A stretch of 64,000 nucleotides of DNA, taken from contig JAXJZF010000005.1 in NCBI GenBank assembly GCA_036306585.1, forward strand, positions 1 to 64,000. Reading direction: 5' to 3'. Made by a program: the position numbers and the translations under genes. Source of the DNA: Aphodovivens sp036306585 (lineage in GTDB: Bacteria > Actinomycetota > Coriobacteriia > Coriobacteriales > Eggerthellaceae). This document shows positions 53,745 to 61,536 of the stretch, one piece after another. Positions within the stretch are counted from its first letter, which is position 1. The number at the start of each line of letters is the position of its first letter. The notes beneath the pieces were generated by a model that made no database searches, had not been told where the DNA came from, and was given only the letters and a program-made list of their open reading frames with translations.

Positions 53745-54896
53745 ATGTTTTACACGTCGGCATTTCTGCGAAAGAAGAAAACTAAGAACGGCGTTGTCTG
53801 GGTTGGCGTACTTAGTTATAAAGATGCGGATGGGAAATGGAAGCAGAAACCCAAAAGCTTCCCGGAATGCCGCTTAAAGCGCGATGCCCAAAAGGCTTTG
53901 AATGATTGGCGGGAAGAAGAGGAAAGCAGGGCTGTACTTCAAGAAAAAGGCTTGACTTCGAAAAGCGCCATAGAACGGTATCTTAGGGAAGAAAAGAACC
54001 TAAAGATAATTTCCAATAGAACATATACAAACAATCTTAGGCAAGCTCAGAAATCAATCTTTCCCGCTATTGGGGAAATAGAATTTTCAAAACTTACTTA
54101 TCAAGATTTGCAAACTTTAGTAAACGGACTGTGTGAGAAGTATGCTCCAAGTTCAGTTAGAACGATATACGCTATCGTTTCCAAAACGGTTAAATGGGGA
54201 GTAAAGAATCACTATCTATTGGCTGATATTGCAAAGGGTGTGGTTCTTCCAAAAGAGGGACAGAAACGAATCAATTACCTAACCAAAGAAGGGCGTAAAC
54301 AGTTTCTGGCGGCTATGCGGGACGAGGATAGCCAATTTTACCTACCTTCGATGATTGCCTACTATACGGGCATGAGAGCTGGCGAGATATGTGGGCTGAG
54401 GTGGAAAGACATCAGTTTCCCAACTAGCAGTATCTTTCTTGAAAATGCGATGAAAGATTATAGGGATATGGATAGCGGCGAAATGGTAGAAGAAATATCG
54501 GATACCAAGACGCATAAACAAAGGCGGATCCCGCTATTGCCGCAATTGAAAACGATATTAGAAAAGCGCTTGGAGCAAAGTAATCCGCAAGCAGACGATT
54601 TGGTATGCGGGATAAAAAAGCCAACATTGCTTTGCACGAGCTTTCAAAAATGGACAACAAGACATCAAATAATCGGCTCTCTTGGAAAGCCGGTAACCAT
54701 GCATGGCCTAAGACATACTTTTGCAACCGTGGGTGTCGAAAGCGGTATGGATATAAAAAGCTTGTCTAGTATTCTTGGGCATTCATCTACAGCTATGACA
54801 CTGGATATTTACGCTAGTGCAGACGAACATGCCAAGAAGTCCTCAATGGATAAACTAAGTATGTTTATGGAGGCTGAAGCAGAGGATGAAGTCTAA
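53745..54896 (+). CDS. int: Tyrosine recombinase/integrase of the element
   Basis: A 383-residue integrase of the Tn916/ICE class. The N-terminal 60 residues (KKTKNGVVWVGVLSYKDADG) resemble the arm-binding domain, followed by a core-binding helical domain and the catalytic domain: Arg in YTGMRAGEICGLRW (about 207), HGLRHT (about 320), and GHSSTAMTLDIY with the nucleophilic Tyr near 356. It should cut at the CTGATAGA/TCTATCA core sites. The ATG at 53745 is chosen for GGAGGAAT upstream. The next gene overlaps its stop. Confidence 0.93.
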   Translation: MFYTSAFLRKKKTKNGVVWVGVLSYKDADGKWKQKPKSFPECRLKRDAQKALNDWREEEESRAVLQEKGLTSKSAIERYLREEKNLKIISNRTYTNNLRQAQKSIFPAIGEIEFSKLTYQDLQTLVNGLCEKYAPSSVRTIYAIVSKTVKWGVKNHYLLADIAKGVVLPKEGQKRINYLTKEGRKQFLAAMRDEDSQFYLPSMIAYYTGMRAGEICGLRWKDISFPTSSIFLENAMKDYRDMDSGEMVEEISDTKTHKQRRIPLLPQLKTILEKRLEQSNPQADDLVCGIKKPTLLCTSFQKWTTRHQIIGSLGKPVTMHGLRHTFATVGVESGMDIKSLSSILGHSSTAMTLDIYASADEHAKKSSMDKLSMFMEAEAEDEV

Positions 54897-55486
54897 TGGA
54901 ATTAGGATACAGAAAACTGCTTGAAATCGAAAAGAAAATAGTAAATTACAAAGAGAAATTGCAACAAATCATAAGCTATGAGGATGGCAAGGGAAAGAGA
55001 AAACTTAATCCTATTTTCTTTTTAGGTGGTGAAGTGGCAGCATATAAGGTATTAGGGAAATGGTACAAGGAACTGCTAACCAACAGTTTTGAATACGATG
55101 ATGAAAAAGCGCTAATACTCACTTATATCGAAAATATTTTTGCCACAAGGGAAGGTGACTTTAGCGACAAGAGTACGCTGGAGTGCTACGAGGAAAGCAA
55201 TCAATTACTTTGGTATTACATCTTTGATGACCAATACAATCAATCAGTAACCGATATTAATTACGAGATTCAATTCTTAGCTAATTTGCTAACTCTGTTC
55301 CCTGATACGCCCTATGAAGAATTGAAATACACGGATATCTATGTTTACGATGATGCAGCCGCGGGGGAGCTATATACAGAAACACATCAAATGATAATGG
55401 GTTTGCCGCAAGATGAATTCCAATTGGTGCTTGAAGTGATATCTGGTACGCAGATATATAAATACCATTTCGATGTATTCCAATAG
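54896..55486 (+). CDS. Unknown element protein coupled to the integrase
   Basis: A 196-residue acidic, mostly helical protein, not recognised. The N-terminus is a charged helix (YRKLLEIEKKIVNYKEKLQQ), the rest is rich in Asp, Glu and Tyr with no metal or nucleotide motif. Its ATG overlaps the integrase TAA (TAATG), so the two are translationally coupled. That position is often held by excision or regulatory helpers, but the size and acidity do not resemble known Xis proteins. A weak inverted repeat TAGAGCG/CGCTCTA (55484-55519) surrounds the stop. Confidence 0.7.
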   Translation: MELGYRKLLEIEKKIVNYKEKLQQIISYEDGKGKRKLNPIFFLGGEVAAYKVLGKWYKELLTNSFEYDDEKALILTYIENIFATREGDFSDKSTLECYEESNQLLWYYIFDDQYNQSVTDINYEIQFLANLLTLFPDTPYEELKYTDIYVYDDAAAGELYTETHQMIMGLPQDEFQLVLEVISGTQIYKYHFDVFQ

Positions 55487-55555
55487 AGCGTGCAGGGGGT
55501 AAAGGAAAATAGCGCTCTAGCACACCTCATATTGCACTCGCCGTCAGTTGACCGC

Positions 55556-55620
55556 CAAAGAGAAGAAACGCCTTTCCTGCGCCCCCTACATGGCCTTACA
55601 GCCAGATGCTAAGCTCTTTG
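55556..55620 (-). repeat. Left copy of a 65-bp repeat; relic of a gene 3-prime end
   Basis: About 75 percent identical to 56649-56712 and bounded in both copies by CAAAGAG and CTCTTTG. Read on the minus strand, the edge encodes KELSIWL-stop, matching KEFNIRL-stop at the end of the gene at 56688-57080. It is therefore a decayed duplicate of that gene end and its downstream region. Confidence 0.6.
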
Positions 55621-55647
55621 CAAATAACATATGTAATTCGATTCAAA

Positions 55648-56325
55648 CTATGAAGTGATGACGCGTTTGTTCTCAGGGATTTGTTCGTACATTTCATCCA
55701 TTCTACGGGGTTGCGAAAAGAACTGATCGCAGATCATATTCAGGAGAGTGAAAAGATACAGCGCATCATCCCTCTTCTCTTCTAGATTGATAGTTCCTGG
55801 ATGGACAGCCTCGTTTCCGTTGACTCGTATGATGTCGCAGGCTTGAATCAAGCGTGAGTTGAATGACCTCTCTTTTAATATTTTGAGATCATCGTAAATT
55901 TTCCCCGTCGAATCATTTCCCAGTATTTGTTTTAAAACAATCTGAAGAGCGAGGCGAAGCAATGCAGCTGCTGATGCAGGTGAAACGGAAAGCACTTTCG
56001 ATGCCTCGACATATTTACTCTTGATGTCATCGGGCATGTCCCCATTGGGCTCATCGACGGGGCACGAGAACGGGTATACCATTTCATCGCCATGCCAAAC
56101 TGCAGTCATTTTGCAATGTTCACAAACAGAAAAAGTCCAATTTGGAACTTCATTGATAGAAGCGTCGTAGAACGAAAGCTGAATTCCACCCGGTTCGGCT
56201 TGGTTTGTTGCGTCAATAATCTCGTGCGCATTGTGGTTGCCGTACCACTTCTGTTCAGCAGTGATATCGCAGAAAGGACATGTGAACACGTCAAGAAAAC
56301 GCTTAGGTGCAATAAACTTCGGCAT
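55648..56325 (-). CDS. DUF4145 domain protein
   Basis: A 225-residue protein. The N-terminal half carries two Cys pairs, CPFC and CEHC, which suggest a zinc ribbon. The C-terminal half (ASKVLSVSPASAAALLRLALQIVLKQIL, then VNGNEAVHP) matches DUF4145, a helical domain often found beside restriction-modification and other defence genes. Function unknown. It is alone on the minus strand, with 160 bases on one side and 360 on the other; a decayed repeat lies on its downstream side. GGAGC precedes the ATG. Confidence 0.75.
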   Translation of the reverse strand: MPKFIAPKRFLDVFTCPFCDITAEQKWYGNHNAHEIIDATNQAEPGGIQLSFYDASINEVPNWTFSVCEHCKMTAVWHGDEMVYPFSCPVDEPNGDMPDDIKSKYVEASKVLSVSPASAAALLRLALQIVLKQILGNDSTGKIYDDLKILKERSFNSRLIQACDIIRVNGNEAVHPGTINLEEKRDDALYLFTLLNMICDQFFSQPRRMDEMYEQIPENKRVITS

Positions 56326-56687
56326 TGGCGCTCCATTCTATCCTGCAAGAAAACTCAAATTAATTGTTCTTATTGATATTAGCTGGCAGTTGCAAAATGG
56401 TAAATACTTCAAAGAAGATAATGCGTCTCGTTATCGAGAGTCGTTGTTGAAGTTGGTGAGGGTGAGCCCATGGTTTTCATGAGCGGTCTCGATGTCTTTC
56501 GGCTTGATACAACTGCCGGAAGAGTATCTTTTGCGGTTTCAGGGCACCGATTGACCTGAAGTGCCGCCTTGGAGAAAGAGGGGGGGGCGGTTAGGGGATT
56601 CTCAACTTATCTAAGTCCTTTTTCCTGCTCTGCGGTTTAACGATTCTCCAAAGAGTAAAAACGCCTTTTCTACGGCATCACACGGCC
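56326..56687. other. Gap between element genes
   Basis: About 360 bases without a believable gene. It includes a run of eight G residues (near 56581-56588) and ends with the right copy of the 65-bp repeat. No promoter pair is clear; it may be decayed coding DNA. Confidence 0.4.
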
Positions 56688-56712
56688 TCACAGCCTGATA
56701 TTAAACTCTTTG
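56649..56712 (-). repeat. Right copy of the 65-bp repeat
   Basis: Partner of 55556-55620, bounded by CAAAGAG (56649-56655) and CTCTTTG (56706-56712). It covers the last codons of the gene at 56688-57080 and about 40 bases beyond its stop. Confidence 0.6.
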
Positions 56713-57080
56713 CGAATATCTTTTGCGAGCAAGTCCGCAAGCTCGCCCGCCCCCGCATCTGCTAAAAGCATTTCATGCACTTGCTTATCGCTTAGCTGGG
56801 GCTTGTGCCACTTGCTTTCTATTTCCTCTTTCATCGCGTTGTGTATATGCTCTACTGGCTGGCGTGTCACTTTCCTGTAGCTGAACGCCCCGCCGTACAG
56901 CCCGACGTTGCCGATCGTTCCCGGCATGCTCGCATAGTCCATTTTCCGCAGGAAATACTCCGCTAGGGCTTGCCTGTCGCCTTTCGTCGCTTGTCTTTCC
57001 GCTGAAGCTTTCGCCAACCCCAGCATTTCGTGCATCCCTGCACCATCGTAGTAAAGCCTGTATGCTTCATTGAATAGCAT
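56688..57080 (-). CDS. Unknown small element protein
   Basis: A 130-residue, mainly helical soluble protein that I do not recognise. It has a Gly-rich middle (GTIGNVGLYGGAFSYRK) and an acidic helical end. The ATG at 57080 has an exceptionally strong ribosome site, AAGGAGGTGGGC, so the protein is probably made in quantity. It is the last gene of a minus-strand group with the ribbon-helix-helix gene and the acidic-tail gene. A relic of a second copy of its 3-prime end lies 1.1 kb away. Confidence 0.68.
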   Translation of the reverse strand: MLFNEAYRLYYDGAGMHEMLGLAKASAERQATKGDRQALAEYFLRKMDYASMPGTIGNVGLYGGAFSYRKVTRQPVEHIHNAMKEEIESKWHKPQLSDKQVHEMLLADAGAGELADLLAKDIRKEFNIRL

Positions 57081-57192
57081 TGCCCACCTCCTTTCAAATA
57101 TCGTTGCTTGATTGCCATATGCCACCTATGAAAAAGCCGGGGCGTATGCTTTTCAAACATCGCCCCGTAACCATAAATAATCTGGCAAGCTA

Positions 57193-57405
57193 TCAACCTT
57201 TGTTCAGGTTGTAGATGTTGTTTATCGACTGAGGGAAATACTGTTCTTGAAGATATTTCGTAACAGCTTTTCTCACTACTTCGCTTTTATTCAATCCAAC
57301 AGCGGAGCCATATTGCTCAATAGCTCGCTTCATTTCTATTGGCATATCTATTGTCATATGTTCAAAGTAGTCATTGCGTCTACCGTTGTATTTGTGGCGT
57401 GTCAT
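57193..57405 (-). CDS. Ribbon-helix-helix DNA-binding protein
   Basis: A 70-residue protein with the CopG/Arc pattern: a short beta strand (MTIDMPIEMKRAI) followed by two helices (GLNKSEVVRKAVTKYL). Such proteins bind DNA as dimers and regulate antitoxin, plasmid or transfer genes. Here it may repress its own group or help the integrase. AAGGCGAAAAG precedes the ATG. No toxin gene is adjacent. Confidence 0.75.
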   Translation of the reverse strand: MTRHKYNGRRNDYFEHMTIDMPIEMKRAIEQYGSAVGLNKSEVVRKAVTKYLQEQYFPQSINNIYNLNKG

Positions 57406-57486
57406 CTTTTCGCCTTTCTACTATATATTTTACTAAGAATAATTTATTTCATCAAGGAAAATCTTCACCAACGAGCCTTTGACCTG

Positions 57487-57870
57487 CTAAAACGGAAGCT
57501 CATCATCATCGTCGCCGTCGTTTGCATTCACTGCAATGCCGTTCTCGCTATCGTCGTTAAAGAATCGTTCGTAATCGCTTTCTGTCATTTCCTCCGCCCT
57601 GATGTTTCTTTCTATTTGCTTATGGACGTTCGCGAGGAAATTGCGATTGAACCATATCCCGAAGCCGTATTTTTCATAGTTGTCTACTGACTTCTTTGTT
57701 AGTGCTGTGGCGATTATTTCCCAGTTCATTTCAAAAGGCGTTTCATCGCTGAAAGCGTCATTGATGGCGACTATCGCTTTGTTTTTTGTCTCTTGGGTCA
57801 TCTGATCCAAGATAGCTTTCGCCTTGGCTTTAGACTGTTCTTCTATTATTTCACTTGGGCATACATACAT
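57487..57870 (-). CDS. Unknown protein with an SSB-like acidic C-terminal tip
   Basis: A 127-residue helical protein not recognised in its body. Its end, NDGDDDDELPF, closely copies the C-terminal tip of single-strand DNA-binding protein (acidic run plus Pro-Phe), which docks RecQ, RecO, RecJ, PriA and exonuclease I. No OB-fold is visible, so it is not SSB. It may recruit or block the host proteins that read that tip. AAGGAGGGGCC gives a strong ribosome site. First gene of the minus-strand group. Confidence 0.72.
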   Translation of the reverse strand: MYVCPSEIIEEQSKAKAKAILDQMTQETKNKAIVAINDAFSDETPFEMNWEIIATALTKKSVDNYEKYGFGIWFNRNFLANVHKQIERNIRAEEMTESDYERFFNDDSENGIAVNANDGDDDDELPF

Positions 57871-58175
57871 AGAGGCCCCTCCTTTCTATAACTAAACGTA
57901 ACTAAACTTGATTTGACTTATTCTCTATTTGACTAGCCTTTTATTTGACTTGTCTTTACTTATCAAAAGCAGAAGATCCCATTTATTCAATTTTGACCAA
58001 CTGGGTATATAAAAATTTGGGTATACGCAAAATATAAATGCTATCCAAAAGAGTTATACCTGCAAATATAAGTTAAATATTCTATTCTTTTACATTATGT
58101 AAATAGCCTTACCCTAATTTTAAATATAGGGTAATATGATCCTATGCAATGAGAATGCATTGAAAGGCACATGCT
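57871..58175. promoter_or_regulatory. Divergent control region with two inverted repeats
   Basis: Very AT-rich. It contains the palindrome TTTACATTATGTAAA (58089-58103) and the inverted repeat TTACCCTA (58109-58116) / TAGGGTAA (58127-58134) with a 10-base spacer, both just upstream of the serine recombinase gene. They may be operators or recombinase binding sites. Confidence 0.5.
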
Positions 58176-58754
58176 ATGAATATTGCTTATGTACGTTCAT
58201 CAAGCGAACAGCAAAACAATGAATATCAGATAACAGCTCTAGAGAAATACGACATAGGTAAATGGTTTGTTGAAAAGAAAAGCGGACGCAACACCGAACG
58301 CGAACAGCTACAGGAAATGTTGGACTATGTACGGGAAGGTGATACCGTGCATATCTACAATCTTTCACGTCTTGCCCGCAACACCAAAGACCTATTGAAC
58401 ATTATTGAACTGCTCAACTCCAAGAGTGTGAATCTGATAAGCGACAAAGAAGCGATAGATACCCATTCAATAACAGGCAAGCTCTTAATCACCGTTATAG
58501 GTGCTGTGAATGAGTTTATGGTAGATAACCAACGCGAAGCACAGATGGCGGGAATAGCCGAAGCAAAGAAACAGGGCAAATACAAAGGACGCAAGCAGAA
58601 AAAGATCAATAAAGAGGTTTGGGACGAATGCTATACCGCATACAGCAAGCATGAGATAAGCAAAGGTGAGTTTGCCAAGAGGATAGGCGTAACTCGCCCA
58701 ACACTCGATAAAAGACTAGCTGAATACAATAATGGCACTATCATTTTTAGCTGA
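58176..58754 (+). CDS. Small serine recombinase (resolvase/invertase family)
   Basis: A 192-residue recombinase. The N-terminal catalytic domain reads IAYVRSSSEQQ, with the active Ser among residues 8-10, and LSRLARNTKDLLNI holds the conserved Arg pair. GKLLITVIGAVNEFMVDNQREAQMAG is the long dimer helix. The C-terminus has a helix-turn-helix (SKGEFAKRIGVTRPTLDKRL). It could invert or resolve DNA at the nearby inverted repeats or be an accessory recombinase. GAAAGG precedes the ATG. Confidence 0.88.
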   Translation: MNIAYVRSSSEQQNNEYQITALEKYDIGKWFVEKKSGRNTEREQLQEMLDYVREGDTVHIYNLSRLARNTKDLLNIIELLNSKSVNLISDKEAIDTHSITGKLLITVIGAVNEFMVDNQREAQMAGIAEAKKQGKYKGRKQKKINKEVWDECYTAYSKHEISKGEFAKRIGVTRPTLDKRLAEYNNGTIIFS

Positions 58755-58825
58755 TTGAAAGATAGCCAATCAATCAAGATATATTGTGCGGTAGTCATTT
58801 CATTAATGTTTCTAGGTGGATGTAT

Positions 58826-60526
58826 ATGCGGGACGTAATTTATCTTATCTTCTGGACAAGGTTCATATTATGTGGACTGATAATTGCCGCATTTCTCATA
58901 TGGCGTATGGTTTTATCGAAAAGTGATGGGCGGAAACCTCAAGCGGATCCTTCTATAACACAAGGTATTGCAAAAGGACAACCCAGCAAGGAATATGATC
59001 TAAAAAAGCAAGCGTATCAGAGAGTTCCACAACAATATAGAAAATATATATCTTCTATTGAGATTGATGATAACCGCGCAAAAGTATTGTTTGATTTCAA
59101 GGATACAAATCAAAGCGACCTAGATGAGCTAGCTAGTACACTTGAGCAAGCAATGAATGGCAATGTGCTTAGTGTCGTACATGACGGAAAATCGATATAC
59201 AGCATAGATGCTGAACAAGATATTACGAAAGACAAAGGCTTATTTGAAGCAATACTGGGGTATAAAAGTGTCATCAATGCATTTGATGATTATATCCATG
59301 AATATTCAGTAGATAAGAGAATCATAGATGAAAGATCAACCGTCTACATTATCGAGGATACTGCAATTTATTTAATTCAGCTTACTGAATCAAGAGACGC
59401 TGAACAGGCTGAATTATCAACATTGCTGCCCAAAACAGCAGCCGAGAAGTTTTATACAACCGAAATTACAGAAGTGACCTACAACAGCGTTTTCAGTTTT
59501 AATAAATCGCGCTTCTATGAGAAATTAGGCTCTTATCGTTCTGTTAAGTTTACTGGATTCTTCTATCATGGCGACCGGTCAATCCAGCAAATGTACATTA
59601 ACGAAAAGCTTCCGTCGATAGATATCTATGGAAGATTAGCCGCTTGGGATGGGGTGCCTTACAATTTCATAGTATTTGAGACAACTGATGAAAATGGAGT
59701 AGTAGGTAGAGCGTGTTGCCATACCAAATCGCAGCTTGTGTCAAAAGAGGTTCATAAAGCGGCCGTCGAGCTACAGAGTTCGATAGCATATAGCTATCTG
59801 GTTGATGTCAACAAACGAGAAGGCATGTATGAGCATATAAAACGCGTTGCTGAAGAAAATGGCACTACACCTAACAAAAATTGGTTGAAAAGCTCTTTTG
59901 GAATCTCAAACGCGTTCTATTTTGGAATAGACAAGACTTTCGCTCGAATCATGTGCGAACGAATCGCGAAAATGAAGGATGCGTCTGAAGTTGTAATAAA
60001 GAAAAATACGACACAGTTTTTTGATGATAGGATCGTATGGCTTACCTTCAAGCATGGAATTCGAAGCCTAGTCGATGCTAACTCTATCAATGCCGACTAT
60101 GAAGTTTTGCGAGAAATATCGCATGGCTCATATCATGATGTTGAGCGCGAAGTATATGTGCCAATTGTCGGAAGGTGGAAAAATGAAGAACTCATGTTCA
60201 GATGCATCCAAAAGGTATTAAGAGGCAAGTCCGTTATATACCAGCACAGTCCTTACTTTCTTGGCAGGCAATCTTATGATGTGTTTGTGCCTGAAGATAG
60301 AATCGCGTTCGAATATCAAGGAAAGCAGCACTTTGAACCAATTGAGTTTTTTGGAGGCGAAAAGAGTTATCAGGCTCAAGTTGAGCGCGATAAAAAGAAG
60401 AGGGAGCTTAGTAACAAAAACGGCATAACACTTATCTATATCAATTATTGGGAAGATGTCAGTGAAGAACTTATAGTAAAAAAGCTTGAAGAAGCTGGAA
60501 AAAAGGGCGCCATACCATCCACATAA
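58826..60526 (+). CDS. Membrane-anchored protein with a C-terminal VSR/PD-(D/E)xK-like nuclease domain
   Basis: A 566-residue protein. One N-terminal helix (about 5-30, FILCGLIIAAFLIW) anchors it with the bulk in the cytoplasm. The centre (about 50-470) is unrecognised and contains a Cys pair (RACC). The end, YDVFVPEDRIAFEYQGKQHF (484-503), EFFGGEKSYQAQVERDKKK and LIYINYWED (536-544), has the layout of small VSR-type/homing nuclease domains (typically IEYDGxQHF, FFGG, K residues, LIRIPYW). The ATG at 58826 is chosen because AGGTGG stands six bases before it. Candidate defence or DNA-transfer protein; inferred only. Confidence 0.7.
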   Translation: MRDVIYLIFWTRFILCGLIIAAFLIWRMVLSKSDGRKPQADPSITQGIAKGQPSKEYDLKKQAYQRVPQQYRKYISSIEIDDNRAKVLFDFKDTNQSDLDELASTLEQAMNGNVLSVVHDGKSIYSIDAEQDITKDKGLFEAILGYKSVINAFDDYIHEYSVDKRIIDERSTVYIIEDTAIYLIQLTESRDAEQAELSTLLPKTAAEKFYTTEITEVTYNSVFSFNKSRFYEKLGSYRSVKFTGFFYHGDRSIQQMYINEKLPSIDIYGRLAAWDGVPYNFIVFETTDENGVVGRACCHTKSQLVSKEVHKAAVELQSSIAYSYLVDVNKREGMYEHIKRVAEENGTTPNKNWLKSSFGISNAFYFGIDKTFARIMCERIAKMKDASEVVIKKNTTQFFDDRIVWLTFKHGIRSLVDANSINADYEVLREISHGSYHDVEREVYVPIVGRWKNEELMFRCIQKVLRGKSVIYQHSPYFLGRQSYDVFVPEDRIAFEYQGKQHFEPIEFFGGEKSYQAQVERDKKKRELSNKNGITLIYINYWEDVSEELIVKKLEEAGKKGAIPST

Positions 60527-60650
60527 CGAAAATATTGGCAAACACTTTTGGCCACTTCCGGCGATTGCGCGCGGCTCACAGTTGAGAAATGCGAGGTATG
60601 TATAAAAACGTGCGCGTTTTCTTGGAAAGTGTTTATGAATGTGCTTTCAT

Positions 60651-60670
60651 TAATGATGCAAGTATCATTA
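60651..60670. promoter_or_regulatory. Inverted repeat upstream of the last element gene
   Basis: TAATGAT (60651-60657) and ATCATTA (60664-60670) with a six-base spacer, about 107 bases before the ATG at 60777. Possible operator for one of the element regulators. Confidence 0.35.
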
Positions 60671-60776
60671 CTAGTGACAGTTCTAATTTCTTAATAAATC
60701 AAAACAATAGTCAGCCCAACTTGCAGATGAAGTAGCCTAGATCCATACCATAGTCATTAGACGAGAAAGGCAAGAC

Positions 60777-61436
60777 ATGGAATTTACGCACAAATACATC
60801 ACCGAGCTTGTGCAGGACTTCGCTGAAAACTGCGATGCTGTAAATAAGAAGGGCTATCGTAAAATCATCAATGCCCTTAACAGCGGTGAGCAGATGGCCG
60901 GTTACGTCAAGGAATGGTACAACGCCAAAGAGCGTGAGGAAATCACCAAAGACGATGGTGAGAAAACTTACATCACCAAATACGCCCATGCTACTGATAT
61001 CACAAAGCTTCGCACTTCCCGCACTATCGTGAATGACTATTACAAAGCGTTCTGCACCGCTATTGACGGTTCGGAAAATGACTTTGATGAAGCCTACAAA
61101 ACGATTCACTTTACTTTGCTGGACACCTTGAATGATTACTTTGATAAGGTTTTCCTTTCTTGCATTGAAGAACAGTATGGCGAGGACTTCATCAAGTTCT
61201 ATTCCGCTAAGGTTGAAGCTGATGATACTTTTGCTGCTCTTGAAGAAGCAAAGAGCGAAGTAAGGGGCTGCAAGCAATCCCTTTCACGTTTGCAGAGGCC
61301 TAAGAAGGGTGAACCTGACGCATTCAAGGTGGAGCAGGCAAAACAGAATCTCGAAGCAGCAAACACCAATCTTGAAAATGCCACTAATGCATATAATGCC
61401 GCAAAAGAAACGTATACGGCTTTGCTTGCTGAATAG
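60777..61436 (+). CDS. Unknown element protein with a coiled-coil end
   Basis: A 219-residue soluble protein that I do not recognise. The first 140 residues are mixed helices (EFTHKYITELVQDFAENCD); the last 75 form an Ala/Glu/Asn-rich heptad helix (KQNLEAANTNLENATNAYNA) predicted to coil. GAGAAAGGC precedes the ATG. GC content and codon use are intermediate between the element and the host. A terminator-like hairpin follows. Confidence 0.65.
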   Translation: MEFTHKYITELVQDFAENCDAVNKKGYRKIINALNSGEQMAGYVKEWYNAKEREEITKDDGEKTYITKYAHATDITKLRTSRTIVNDYYKAFCTAIDGSENDFDEAYKTIHFTLLDTLNDYFDKVFLSCIEEQYGEDFIKFYSAKVEADDTFAALEEAKSEVRGCKQSLSRLQRPKKGEPDAFKVEQAKQNLEAANTNLENATNAYNAAKETYTALLAE

Positions 61437-61447
61437 TAAGACTTGTT

Positions 61448-61479
61448 GGGGATATTCCGAACAGGGACGTCCCCTTTTT
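61448..61479 (+). terminator. Terminator after the last element gene
   Basis: GGGGA (61448-61452) pairs with TCCCC (61470-61474), and GGGACGTCCC can also self-pair, followed by TTTTT (61475-61479). It would shield ettA from element transcription. Confidence 0.5.
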
Positions 61480-61489
61480 CTGCATTACG

Positions 61490-61512
61490 TTTTGTGTCTA
61501 TAATTTGTGTCT
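61490..61512 (+). repeat. Right arm-type repeats, overlapping a possible new ettA promoter
   Basis: TTTTGTGTCT (61490-61499) and ATTTGTGTCT (61503-61512), in the same orientation as the left pair. Between them lies TATAAT (61499-61504), 59 bases before the ettA ATG, a likely -10 box supplied by the element. The -35 region is only T-rich. Confidence 0.6.
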
Positions 61513-61536
61513 CTTGGATTTGATAAACAAATATCA

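Noticed and set aside
53548..53745. tRNA gene as the element target
   Set aside because: No tRNA-like cloverleaf or T-loop sequence is present at either junction; the repeated sequence is the ettA start instead.
57193..57405. Antitoxin of a toxin-antitoxin pair
   Set aside because: The ribbon-helix-helix fold fits, but neither neighbour resembles a RelE, ParE, HicA or PIN toxin and the spacing is loose.
57487..57870. Single-strand DNA-binding protein
   Set aside because: Only the acidic Pro-Phe tip matches; there is no OB-fold pattern in the first 100 residues.
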